Source of the DNA: Neobacillus pocheonensis | GTDB lineage: Bacteria > Bacillota > Bacilli > Bacillales > Cytobacillaceae | Length of the DNA stretch: 64,000 nt | Direction: 5' to 3' | NCBI GenBank assembly: GCA_023702235.1 | Contig: JAMQCR010000001.1 | Coordinates: forward strand, 2,542,001-2,606,000 | Position numbers and translations under genes: made by a program | Part shown: piece by piece, positions 1 to 8,215 of the stretch | How positions within the stretch are numbered: the first letter of the stretch is position 1 | Layout of the letters: each line of letters begins with the position of its first letter | Notes under the pieces: model-generated | Seen by the model: only the letters and a program-made list of their open reading frames with translations | What the model was told of the DNA's origin: nothing | The model's database searches: none

Positions 1-587
1 TAAGTTTTTATTTTCAGTTGGAGTAAAAAAACCTATATTCTGTTCTCTTATTAACTCATGCCTTTTCGAAGTTTATTTTTCTTGGTAGCTTCAGTACAAT
101 TGGTCCAATCATGCATTTTATAATCTTTGAACCAATTTAACAATCGTTAGAAATAATCTTGTATGTTTGTTTATTTCCAACCTTCCCCCTGTAACTATGG
201 ACAGATGACCAGTATCAATACCCACCTACTATTTTATATTTGTTATCGTAAATCTTGTGCACCTATTCCAATTCTCTTTAATAAATCAATTAGCTGTTCT
301 TTCACTTCGTAGCTGATAAATGATATATTTTATAAGATCGTTGCAACGTGTTTTGGAAAAACTTCTTTAAATAGTGATTCTCATTTTTCCGTCAGTACGA
401 CATTAAATGGTTTTTATTGCACAATGTGTCAATTATGTTCACACTGCACAGTAAAAATAATAAATCCATAAAGTATTTGATCCTTTGGGGTGTTTTGTTT
501 ATTTTCCACTTGAAAATAAGTTGGATTAATGCGGTATAAACCACACCATGTTAAAATAGGGGAAATAAAAAAAGTGGGTGTGTTTCT
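1..587. other. Non-coding, nothing recognised
   Basis: No reading frame with a ribosome site or recognisable family similarity is visible on either strand. The sequence is very AT-rich. The promoter of the following gene presumably lies in the last 100 bases. Confidence 0.5.
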
Positions 588-1133
588 ATGAAAAAATGGG
601 TTTCATCGATTGAAAAAGGCAATTTCCTAAAATGGTTCCTAGAGAATAATCGACTGAAACGTACGGATGCTCGCAGAGTAATAGAATATATCATTAATCA
701 TTTTCCTATTACCGAAAACGTTTCCTTTACTGAAAAAGTAATACAAGGGGAAAAAACCATCGTTATTTCCAGTGTTAATTCAGATGAAGCGGCATTTGTT
801 TATTACTATAATCGAAATAAAACGGAGGATGTATCGAAGGTATTGAATCAGTTTATGATGAATCCTTCAGAGAAAGTCAATATTATTTTCCATTTTAGTG
901 GTAAAATGTTAAATCATCAATACTTACAATTAATCGAAAAAGACCTACCTAGTAATATTCGAAAATATGAACAAAGTCAGCGTGATGCATATGAAGTGGA
1001 TGAATTAATCGGAAAAGTCATTCAAGAAAGCGAGAAAGAGCTATTAAGAAAGCAGATAGATGGAGCTCTTGATCAAAAAGATGAGAAGTTATTTATAAAA
1101 TTGGTGAAAAAGCTGAAAGAGCAAGATTATTGA
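588..1133 (+). CDS. UPF0302/IDEAL-domain protein, YpiB-like
   Basis: This 181-residue protein resembles B. subtilis YpiB (about 179 residues). The N-terminal 130 residues match the UPF0302 fold. The C-terminal stretch from about residue 155 (RKQIDGALDQKDEKLF) matches the short IDEAL domain found in Firmicutes adaptor-like proteins. The biochemical role of the family is unknown; no catalytic motif is visible. The ATG follows a GGTG-type ribosome site. In B. subtilis ypiB lies next to the qcr cytochrome genes, but here it stands alone and is followed by a hairpin terminator. The family call is fairly sure; the function is not known. Confidence 0.8.
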   Translation: MKKWVSSIEKGNFLKWFLENNRLKRTDARRVIEYIINHFPITENVSFTEKVIQGEKTIVISSVNSDEAAFVYYYNRNKTEDVSKVLNQFMMNPSEKVNIIFHFSGKMLNHQYLQLIEKDLPSNIRKYEQSQRDAYEVDELIGKVIQESEKELLRKQIDGALDQKDEKLFIKLVKKLKEQDY

Positions 1134-1168
1134 AGGACGATTTTCCATTGGAATATCGTCCTTTTATG
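1133..1168 (+). terminator. Intrinsic terminator after ypiB-like gene
   Basis: The arms AAGGACGAT (1133-1141) and ATCGTCCTT (1155-1163) form a hairpin followed by a T-rich run. Confidence 0.7.
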
Positions 1169-1283
1169 TTTTTCTCAAATGTCTGTTTTTAATTTGATAA
1201 TCGTAACTCGCATAACAAAAAATAAAGCACATCACTTATTCAAATTAGAGGTGCACTATTAATGCTTTACTAGCTGTAATGGC

Positions 1284-2126
1284 TTAAAATTCTTCATATA
1301 CAACAGGATCTTGATTGTTAATCCTGCCCTCAGGGCGAGTTAATCCTGTAATAATGGTCATTTCTGTATCATCTAGGGAAAAGTCAAAAATTGATATATT
1401 TTCAAGTTGACGTGCAGGAGATGAAGACTTAGGAATTGAAATTGCCCCGAGTTGATAATGCCATCGTAAAATAACTTGTGAAATAGACTTGTTATGATTG
1501 TCCGCAATCTTATGAATCATGTCATTTCGCAACAATTCGTTTGCTCGAGCTAATGGGCTCCAAGATTCTGTTATAATGTTATTCTCTTCATGCCATTTTC
1601 TTTGTTGTGCTTGATTAAAAAATGGATGTAATTCAATTTGGTTGATGCTTGGCTTGACGCCCGTTTCCTTTTCTAAACGCTCAATATGTTCAGGTAAGAA
1701 ATTACAAACACCAATAGAACGAATAAGACCCCTTTTTTTAGCGTCGATTAATGCCTGCCAAGCTTCCACATATTTATCCTGTTTAGGGTTAGGCCAATGA
1801 ATTAGATATACATCATAATAATCTAGGTTAGCACGAAATAAAGATTCTTGAATGGTAGTAGCAGCGTTCTCATACGCTTGATAACGACCAGGTAACTTGG
1901 ATGTAATTCTTAATTCTTCTCTTGGGACAGAACTGCGTCTAACGGCTTCACCAACAGTTCCCTCGTTTTCGTAATTATAAGCAGAATCAATTAGTCGATA
2001 GCCCGTATCAATTGCACTTTGTATAGAATTGACACCATCATTCCCCTTAAGTTTATATGTTCCTAAACCGATAACTGGCAAAGTAACCCCATCATTAAGT
2101 GTGATTTCTGGAATTGATTTACCCAT
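1284..2126 (-). CDS. Aldo/keto reductase (AKR5-type)
   Basis: This 280-residue TIM-barrel protein is an NADPH-dependent carbonyl reductase of the YvgN/AKR5 type. The catalytic tetrad is visible: Asp47 and Tyr52 (in DSAYNYENE), Lys77 (SKLPG) and His110 (LIHWPNP). The cofactor-binding IPKSS motif lies near the C-terminus. The length is normal for the family. The real substrate cannot be deduced; relatives reduce glyoxals and other small aldehydes. It is monocistronic, with the threonine synthase gene upstream in the same direction but about 200 bases away. A second, broken aldo/keto reductase remnant lies near 17 kb. Confidence 0.9.
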   Translation of the reverse strand: MGKSIPEITLNDGVTLPVIGLGTYKLKGNDGVNSIQSAIDTGYRLIDSAYNYENEGTVGEAVRRSSVPREELRITSKLPGRYQAYENAATTIQESLFRANLDYYDVYLIHWPNPKQDKYVEAWQALIDAKKRGLIRSIGVCNFLPEHIERLEKETGVKPSINQIELHPFFNQAQQRKWHEENNIITESWSPLARANELLRNDMIHKIADNHNKSISQVILRWHYQLGAISIPKSSSPARQLENISIFDFSLDDTEMTIITGLTRPEGRINNQDPVVYEEF

Positions 2127-2286
2127 AACTAATCACTCCTTTCAGAAATATTTTAATATTACCATAATTATGAATAGTTTTTATAGTTTTATATATAGGG
2201 GAATTCTGATTATCAGAGAATAGTTAAATAAAAGCAAAACCAGGTTAATGGTAAGTACCTTTCCTTAATCCTTTCATTTCAAAACA

Positions 2287-2313
2287 AAAAGGAGTAGAAT
2301 ATTTACTCCTTTT
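2287..2313 (-). terminator. Terminator after thrC
   Basis: The arms AAGGAGTA and TACTCCTT surround a short loop, with T runs on both sides. It probably ends the thrC transcript on the minus strand. Confidence 0.7.
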
Positions 2314-2320
2314 CATTATC

Positions 2321-3739
2321 CTATATCTCAGATTTTACTTTAGCGGAAGGACTAAAAAACTTCTCTAATTTACGAATGATTTCATCATTGTCCGCCTCGA
2401 CAACTTCTTGATATTGCGGTTTATCAAACAATTGACTAATTTGCTCTGGGTATGTCTGCTCGATATCACAACGTTCAATGGATTCATTGAATTTTGCCGG
2501 GTGAGCTGTTGCAAGTGTGACACGAATCTCACTAGGTTCATTACAAGTTTCGTATGCAGCGACCCCACAAGCAGTATGTGGATCAAGTAAATAATTGGAT
2601 CCAGCATAGTACTTGCTGATTGTTTGCAAACATTCTTCTCCTACTACTCCATGTGCCGCGAAATCCTCTTTCACCTTTCGAAGCTGCTCCTCATTCACGA
2701 CAATTTTGCCTTCTGACTTGAATTGGTCCATTAAGGCTGACACTGCGCTTGGATTTTCATCAAGCAAATAGTACAGATAACGCTCGAAATTGCTAGCTAC
2801 TTGGATATCCATAGAAGGGCTATATGTGCTCCGGAACTCACCAGGCATGTAGACCCCATCTTGAATAAAACGTTCTAAAATATTATTCTCATTCGTCGCT
2901 ACAATGAGCTTTCCAATTGGAAGACCCATTTTCTTTGCAAGATAACCAGCAAAGATATCTCCGAAATTTCCCGTCGGGACACTGAAGTTAACGCTCTTTG
3001 CGTTTGTCTCTTTTGACACTTGGAAATACGCATAGAAATAATAAACCGTTTGCGCTAAAATACGAACAAAGTTAATCGAATTTATCGCACGCAGATGATA
3101 GTTGTTTTTGAAATCGATATCAGCGAACAATTCCTTGATGATTCTTTGACCATCGTCAAACGTTCCTCTTATCGCTAAATTCAAAACACTTTTGTCATGA
3201 ACAGTCGTCATTTGCAATTCTTGTACCTTACTTACTTTTCCATACGGGTGCAAAATACAAATGCGAATGCCTTCTTTTCCTCTAACCCCCTCAATTGCTG
3301 ATGCTCCTGTATCCCCTGAAGTAGCGCCAAGAATATGAATCGTTTCACCTGTCTTCTTTGCTACATAGGAATATAAATTCCCTAAGAATTGCAGAGCAAT
3401 ATCTTTAAAAGCAAACGTCGGACCATAGAACAGTTCTAGCACATACATGTTATCCGTCACCTTTTTAACCGGAGTTACCTCTGGATGGCGGAAGGTTGCA
3501 TAGCTTTTCTCGATTAATTCCTTTAGCTCATTATCTGGAATCTCACCATTAACATAATAGGAAAAGATTTCGTAGGCTAATTCCTGATAAGTAAACTGGG
3601 ACATTGCCTGTAGCTTTTCTGCAGGAATTTGTGGGATCTTCTCCGGGATTAAAAGTCCGCCATCATTCGCCAGTCCCATCAAGACAGTATCAATAAAACC
3701 AATTTCACTTACATTTCCGCGTGTACTAACAAATTTCAT
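2321..3739 (-). CDS. thrC: Threonine synthase, long form
   Basis: A PLP-dependent lyase that converts O-phosphohomoserine to threonine and phosphate in the cytoplasm. The protein has 472 residues, matching the long (E. coli/yeast-type) threonine synthases rather than the roughly 350-residue ThrC of B. subtilis. It opens with the characteristic MKFVSTRGN. The PLP lysine is Lys112 in GPTFAFKD, and the phosphate-binding loop is ATSGDTGAS (about 139-147). I chose the ATG at 3739 because GGAGG sits five bases upstream; a TTG four codons earlier overlaps that ribosome site. No hom or thrB neighbour is present, so it is a stand-alone, possibly additional, thrC. Confidence 0.92.
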   Translation of the reverse strand: MKFVSTRGNVSEIGFIDTVLMGLANDGGLLIPEKIPQIPAEKLQAMSQFTYQELAYEIFSYYVNGEIPDNELKELIEKSYATFRHPEVTPVKKVTDNMYVLELFYGPTFAFKDIALQFLGNLYSYVAKKTGETIHILGATSGDTGASAIEGVRGKEGIRICILHPYGKVSKVQELQMTTVHDKSVLNLAIRGTFDDGQRIIKELFADIDFKNNYHLRAINSINFVRILAQTVYYFYAYFQVSKETNAKSVNFSVPTGNFGDIFAGYLAKKMGLPIGKLIVATNENNILERFIQDGVYMPGEFRSTYSPSMDIQVASNFERYLYYLLDENPSAVSALMDQFKSEGKIVVNEEQLRKVKEDFAAHGVVGEECLQTISKYYAGSNYLLDPHTACGVAAYETCNEPSEIRVTLATAHPAKFNESIERCDIEQTYPEQISQLFDKPQYQEVVEADNDEIIRKLEKFFSPSAKVKSEI

Positions 3740-3909
3740 AGGATCCTCCAAGTAAAAATTAAATATATTTCTATCGTTACCTAAAATTAGATGTAAGTCA
3801 ACATGAAATGTAAAGATAAGGCTTTCCCATAAGGTTGTAAAAAAATAAAAGGGGAATCCTTGAATGAAACGACAAAAAACGTTTCAATCTATGTTTTTCG
3901 ATAGTAGAT

Positions 3910-4766
3910 TTGCTCATAATTACTCAACAAAAGGGAGGAACCCTCGCATTTCATAAGAAAGTGACGATGAAAACTCTTCTTACTCATACAGGAAAGAAAA
4001 GAAACGATATTGAATTATACTCCTACAAGGAAAATAACCTTGGAACAAATCGGAAAGGTTGTGAGTTTATGAGACTTCTGGATGTACAACCTAAGAATAA
4101 CTTCAGCTACATCTTCGTTCAATTTCCAGGAATGAAAATGAATGTCCCTATGCTCTCGAGCGATGAGGGAAAGGCGGTGAAAGAAGATGTTGCTTTATGT
4201 GTCCAATTAAACAGCAAAGAAAAGGTTAAAAATTTGTACCTTGTACGCACACAGAGTATAAAACCCTTTGACTTCACAGATGAAGAAATTGGAGCAAAAG
4301 CATTTTATCGAGTTATCAAGAAAAAAGAACCCTCGCAAGACTCACCCTCGAATGATTCCGAAGATTGCGTCACGTTTATAACAAATGAAGTGGCTGTTGT
4401 GCAAAAGAAAACGGAAACAGGATATAACTTCGTCCTGGTGTTAAATAACCGTGAAATCGGAATCGTCGCTTCGATTGAAGAAGAAGTTTTACGAACAGAG
4501 AAAGTATCCTTGCAATTTAAAGAGGAAGTGAACGAGCAAGTCGTAGTTAACACTGTTAGTAAGAAAAATATGACTGTTTTCGGAAGGAGGCCAAAAAGAA
4601 GATATGCTTGGGAGGCAATGTCTTTCAGGATAATGAAGTTTTTGAGCCAATCCGAATTCTTTCGGAGGAAGTTAAAAGAAAAGTTGCCGTATTTTCTCCT
4701 GCCGCATTAGATTTTATTGGTCCAGGTGATCGTAACCAAACCATTTTTATCATGAGGGGATGGTGA
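3910..4766 (+). pseudogene. Unknown protein, frameshifted near its 3' end
   Basis: I do not recognise this protein. The first frame runs from a TTG at 3910 for 266 codons. From about 4600 the adjacent frame reads more naturally (CLGGNVFQDNEVFEP, then AALDFIGPGDRNQTIFIMRG) and stops at 4766. The switch fits a one-base indel in the A5 run near 4593-4597, giving about 285 residues. The product has no signal peptide and is rich in charged residues, with a variable Ser/Asp/Glu-rich stretch around residues 138-150. The start is uncertain because GGGAGG at 3930 is badly placed; GTG 3961 or ATG 3967 are alternatives. It lies divergent from thrC, with two hairpins downstream. Confidence 0.45.
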
Positions 4767-4945
4767 AGGGGCTTACCCATAAATGAAATACACAACTTCA
4801 TACTACTTAAATTATCGAAACAAAAGGATTAAAAGGATAATCCTTCTCGATAGTAAAATTTCGAAAATAATAAGGAAAGGAATAAATAATAGACTACCAG
4901 ACTATTTCTCTATAAGAAGAAATACGCTAATAAATTCATTATAGA

Positions 4946-4973
4946 GACTTAACCAAGGGGTTAAGTCTTTTTT
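4946..4973 (+). terminator. Intrinsic terminator
   Basis: GACTTAACC and GGTTAAGTC form a perfect 9-bp stem with an AAGG loop, followed by six T. It ends the unknown plus-strand gene. Confidence 0.85.
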
Positions 4974-5030
4974 ACTTTAACGTTTCATTTTTTATCGGCA
5001 ATGCAATTGCAATATCTTCGCTTCTAAAAC

Positions 5031-5060
5031 AAAGAACAAGTGAAGAGGCACTTGTTCTTT
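5031..5060. terminator. Bidirectional hairpin
   Basis: AAAGAACAAGTG (5031-5042) pairs perfectly with CACTTGTTCTTT (5049-5060). Its flanking A/T runs allow termination on both strands between converging genes. Confidence 0.65.
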
Positions 5061-5120
5061 AAATTTTCACTTGTATTTTAAGGCCAGACAGATATTTCTG
5101 GTTAGCCTTTTTCTATATGT

Positions 5121-5648
5121 TTAATGTGCTTCCGTTAGCTTTTTCTTACTTGATAGCAGCATGCCGGCCATGACGATGAGCGGTGCTATATTTACGACTG
5201 CCAAAATCGTCCCTTGAAAGTCCGTACCACTCATTAAACCGTGTAGAGTTACTAATATATAGAGAATGGGATTAAGAGCATGCAATTTTCGCCATCTTTG
5301 ATAACCAATTTTCTTCCGGAATTTTGATGTAAGAATCGTGATGATTAGGAAATAAAAAGCAATGGTCCCCATTGCCATTGAAAAGGTTTCATAGCCGCTA
5401 GCAAATGGGATCAGCACTTCAGAGAGTTTAAATGGAAAGTAGGAATCAATCAGCAAAATCCCTAAGTGTCCACATGTAAGAATTAATGACCAGTTCGAAA
5501 GTGCTTCATGGAGATGAATGATGCCATTTATTTTCTTTTTTCGTTTCTTTTGAACCATAGAATAAAGTCCAGTTAATACTGCCAGATATAATAATAGATA
5601 GGCTACTGTTCCTGTTGCCCGAATAGCGTACCATTCAAATGTCTCCAT
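5121..5648 (-). CDS. Ferric-reductase-like haem b membrane protein
   Basis: This 175-residue protein has about five membrane segments and resembles the ferric reductase-like transmembrane domain (YedZ/MsrQ-like fold). Candidate haem ligands are His47, His61, His123 and His136, placed in paired helices. It lacks the cytoplasmic FAD/NADPH-binding part of full ferric reductases, so it probably passes electrons between the quinone pool and a flavin partner. Its start lies one base after the apbE stop. That tight coupling suggests the flavin transferase modifies a partner of this system. Substrate and electron direction are unknown. Confidence 0.75.
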   Translation of the reverse strand: METFEWYAIRATGTVAYLLLYLAVLTGLYSMVQKKRKKKINGIIHLHEALSNWSLILTCGHLGILLIDSYFPFKLSEVLIPFASGYETFSMAMGTIAFYFLIITILTSKFRKKIGYQRWRKLHALNPILYILVTLHGLMSGTDFQGTILAVVNIAPLIVMAGMLLSSKKKLTEAH

Positions 5649-5649
5649 T

Positions 5650-6531
5650 TTATTCGCCTCTTTTCCAAATTTCTTTTGCTTGATTAATGATGATAGCTTT
5701 ATTCTTTCTGTTAGATATCCAGTATTTCCCTTCCTCTTCCCCCAATAAAAGAGTGACTTTTGCTAATACGTCTGCTTCTAGGGCTGTTGGAGCCGTTACG
5801 GTTGAAGAGATAATGGTGCTCGCGGATGGTTCCCCTGTCGCGGCATCAATAAGGTGATGCTTACTTCTGCCATTAACTTTCCATCTTCTTTTCATGGATG
5901 TAGAAGTTGCTACTGCCCCATCAGAAACTTGAATGGAGCTAATCATTTTTGTCGGTTCAAATGGATCTTCAATTCCAATATTTAAAGGTCGCGGCAAGCA
6001 TCCAAAAATTCGAATATCTCCGCCGACATTAATAAAACCATATCCATATTTTGATAATAAATCTGCTGCACGGTCAATCACCCAGCCCTTGGCGATCCCG
6101 CCTAAATCAATACGAGTTTGCAAGACAACTGTCTGTTTACCCTCATTTAATTGATAAGGGTGAATTTTACTAACCTCCGGGGCTAAAAGGGAGGAAGCTC
6201 CCAATTCCCGCCCTTTTATAAACTCAATGGATTTTGTATAGCCGCTGTTTTCAATTGCCGACAATATACCAGGATTAAATACTCCATTTGTTTCCTCATA
6301 TAATCTTAATGCGTCATTTAGAATGATAAAAAATTGATTCGATACTTCAACTTCCTTCCCAATGTGTTGATTCAACCTGGATAATTCACTTTCTTCTTTA
6401 AATCTACTGCATGTGTCTTCAACAGATGAAAATAATTTGTATACGGGCATAAGATCATTAGCAAACAGTTCTTGGTTTATCGATATTTGTACCATCGTAC
6501 TCATTGAATTGAAATTATATTTATACATCAT
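5650..6531 (-). CDS. apbE: FAD:protein FMN transferase (ApbE family)
   Basis: This 293-residue ApbE-family enzyme attaches FMN covalently to a threonine of target redox proteins, using FAD and Mg2+. Visible family signatures are DLGGIAKG (142-149), INVGGDIRIFG (167-177) and the later SDGAVATSTS and HHLIDAATGEPS segments. There is no lipobox, so it may act in the cytoplasm or be tethered otherwise. AGGAGG lies just upstream. The ATG overlaps the stop of the preceding small gene (TGATG), so the operon is translationally coupled. No obvious FMN_bind-domain target remains in the operon. Confidence 0.9.
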   Translation of the reverse strand: MMYKYNFNSMSTMVQISINQELFANDLMPVYKLFSSVEDTCSRFKEESELSRLNQHIGKEVEVSNQFFIILNDALRLYEETNGVFNPGILSAIENSGYTKSIEFIKGRELGASSLLAPEVSKIHPYQLNEGKQTVVLQTRIDLGGIAKGWVIDRAADLLSKYGYGFINVGGDIRIFGCLPRPLNIGIEDPFEPTKMISSIQVSDGAVATSTSMKRRWKVNGRSKHHLIDAATGEPSASTIISSTVTAPTALEADVLAKVTLLLGEEEGKYWISNRKNKAIIINQAKEIWKRGE

Positions 6532-6851
6532 CAGGTTCCTCCTGTAGTGGTATCAAAATTTCCATGTTGACTTGAAAACGATTGGTCTGATGAAGAAGAT
6601 TGATCACTGGATTGTTGAGACCCACTATTGTTAGTAGTTTGATTAGGACTCTCATTGGTTTTGGATGAACTTTGGTTATTTCCGCTTTAAGATGATTGAG
6701 TTGAACTTTGGTTTGTAACCTGCGATTGAGCTACTGTATTGGTTTTGCTTGTCGTATCTTTGTTTGTAATTCCCAGGTATGATATCATTCCTGCAACGAG
6801 AGCAAGGCTGGCAAAGCTCACTCCCCACGAGGTAAATTTCTTTTTCTCCAT
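6531..6851 (-). pseudogene. Small Ser/Gln/Asn-rich membrane-anchored protein, interrupted by stop
   Basis: The first gene of the ferric reductase/ApbE operon. The ATG at 6851 begins MEKKKFTSWGVSFASLALVA, a membrane anchor or uncleaved signal. An extracellular low-complexity tail of Ser, Gln, Asn and Thr follows. Codon 55 (6689-6687) is TAA; the same frame continues with the same composition to codon 106, and its TGA overlaps the apbE start. The intact protein would be 106 residues. Either the stop is a recent mutation or sequence error, or a 54-residue product is made. The function is unknown, but position and coupling suggest a component or substrate of the redox system. Confidence 0.65.
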
Positions 6852-6916
6852 TTAAAGGACTCCTTTCAGGTTATAGATGATTTCTTTAAGTCCATGTCAG
6901 TATTGTGCACCTCCAA

Positions 6917-6946
6917 CCTGAATTAAGCTTGAAGGTAAGCTGAAGG
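6917..6946 (-). promoter_or_regulatory. 11-bp-phased direct repeats, probable response-regulator site
   Basis: CTGAATT (6918), TTGAAGG (6929) and CTGAAGG (6940) are spaced 11 bp apart, about one helical turn, upstream of the small gene/apbE operon. Tandem repeats of this type are usual for OmpR-family response regulators. The regulator is not identified. Confidence 0.45.
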
Positions 6947-7000
6947 TTTCCTTAAAATCCAATTGAATAAATGCTATTTTTAGACCAAATAGGAAAAAAA

Positions 7001-7029
7001 TGACTATCAAGATGTAACTCTGATAGTCA
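7001..7029 (-). terminator. Terminator after DUF4405 gene
   Basis: TGACTATCA (7001-7009) pairs with TGATAGTCA (7021-7029). On the minus strand it is followed by a run of seven T, so it ends the DUF4405 transcript. Confidence 0.75.
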
Positions 7030-7117
7030 TTTTCTTTACGTTATCTTGGTTTAAACTCGTAATCAAGCTTATTAATAGCTACTATCTATCTCCGGGCATA
7101 TGTTAATTAATGAGAGA

Positions 7118-7939
7118 TCATGAATTTTGAGGATGTACTTCTCTTAATTTTCGTTTTTTCATTAAGATTCGCTTTTCCAGAAAATAAGTAGGAATTATGA
7201 TTGCTGCCCAAATCGCAAAATAGTTAAGAACTACGAGGAATGGGCTGCCGCTGCCGCCACCGCCATGTCCATCTCTCCCATGAAAATCTCCATTCGGCGG
7301 TCCTTGATTTGTATTCGTTGTATTCCCTGTGTTTCCATTATTAAATGACTGCCCTCCGTCACTTTGCTGCATTTGTTTCTGATTGAAATCACCAGTTTTT
7401 GAAGAAGCTGTTGCAGAAAACCATTGAATTCCCTCTGTCAAAATGGCAATTGATAGGACCACTGATGCAATAACACCCTTCCTAAGTTTTCCTTCCTTTG
7501 ATCTAAACGCCTTTTTACAAATACCCATTACCCATTGCCAATGTACCCCAATATGAAGACCAACTAACGCAAGTGTTGCGTCAGCAGAGAAACTGTGAAT
7601 ACCTTTAATCGAGTGGCCCCCTTGAATTACGAGACCTGGAAAAACTACCCTCGAAATTAATATACCTGTTATTATGACTGTCGCCATCGAAATTAATAGC
7701 AGTAAATTTAACAGAAAACTAAAGCGTGTTTTGTTAGGGAGTTTCGGGTCAAAAATCTTTTTGGTTGTATTTATCACCCAGCGATAGTTCAAGCCGATGT
7801 GTGTAAGAATAGCTACACCGATTACCAGACCAGCTATTTCATGAAACGGTAAACCGTTTAATACTCTTGGATTCATTAGCAACACAAAAGTTACTGCCAT
7901 CAGTAAATCTAGTACAATTTTTGTATAATTCTTTTTCAA
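7118..7939 (-). CDS. DUF4405-type membrane protein, probable haem b carrier
   Basis: This 273-residue membrane protein has a DUF4405-like, cytochrome-b-like helical domain in its first 180 residues. Conserved histidines lie in FHEIAG, LTHIGLN, GGHSIKGIHS and GLHIGVHW. A long Asn/Gly/Gln-rich extracytoplasmic stretch follows, then a last helix and a basic tail. I chose the TTG at 7939 because GGAGG lies at optimal spacing; the longer frame upstream crosses the promoter. It is read toward the ApbE/ferric-reductase operon, supporting a shared role in membrane electron transfer. Its upstream region contains one arm of the 58-bp inverted repeat. Confidence 0.75.
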   Translation of the reverse strand: MKKNYTKIVLDLLMAVTFVLLMNPRVLNGLPFHEIAGLVIGVAILTHIGLNYRWVINTTKKIFDPKLPNKTRFSFLLNLLLLISMATVIITGILISRVVFPGLVIQGGHSIKGIHSFSADATLALVGLHIGVHWQWVMGICKKAFRSKEGKLRKGVIASVVLSIAILTEGIQWFSATASSKTGDFNQKQMQQSDGGQSFNNGNTGNTTNTNQGPPNGDFHGRDGHGGGGSGSPFLVVLNYFAIWAAIIIPTYFLEKRILMKKRKLREVHPQNS

Positions 7940-7972
7940 ATTAATTCCTCCTAATTCAAATCTTAACTTAAA

Positions 7973-8030
7973 CATGAGTATAGAGAGGAATTTCCGTGGA
8001 ATTATCGTAGAAATATGTGAAAAATATGTG
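7973..8030 (-). repeat. Left arm of 58-bp inverted repeat (promoter region)
   Basis: Reading the minus strand, these 58 bases match 10787-10844 with one mismatch. The element contains the 11-bp tandem CACATATTT-TT-CACATATTT and lies about 34 bases before the TTG of the DUF4405 gene, as expected for a promoter with an activator site. Confidence 0.85.
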
Positions 8031-8089
8031 TTGATAAATATCTTGTGCGAATTACTTCCTCTTGCCCTCGGTAGCAAAAACAAAAGAAG

Positions 8090-8152
8090 TTGACACTTTG
8101 TATTCATTTGTATACAATCAGATACACAGAGGTTGAATTCATTTGTATACAA
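8090..8152 (+). promoter_or_regulatory. Sigma-A promoter with two palindromic operators
   Basis: TTGACA (8090-8095) and TACAAT (8113-8118) are separated by 17 bp, a near-consensus sigma-A promoter. The palindrome TTGTATACAA overlaps the -10 box (8108-8117) and is repeated exactly 35 bp downstream (8143-8152). This suggests repression of the ABC exporter gene by a dimeric regulator, for example of the GntR or MarR family, not encoded nearby. Confidence 0.75.
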
Positions 8153-8215
8153 TTTAAATGGAAAGTGGTCACTGGGAAAGAATTCCTGTGAAAAACAACT
8201 TGGAGGTGAATGGGT

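Noticed and set aside
7940..8152. Extension of the DUF4405 protein to a 344-residue form
   Set aside because: The extra 71 codons run through the 58-bp promoter element and the ABC operators. A TTG with GGAGG at 7939 gives the family-sized protein.
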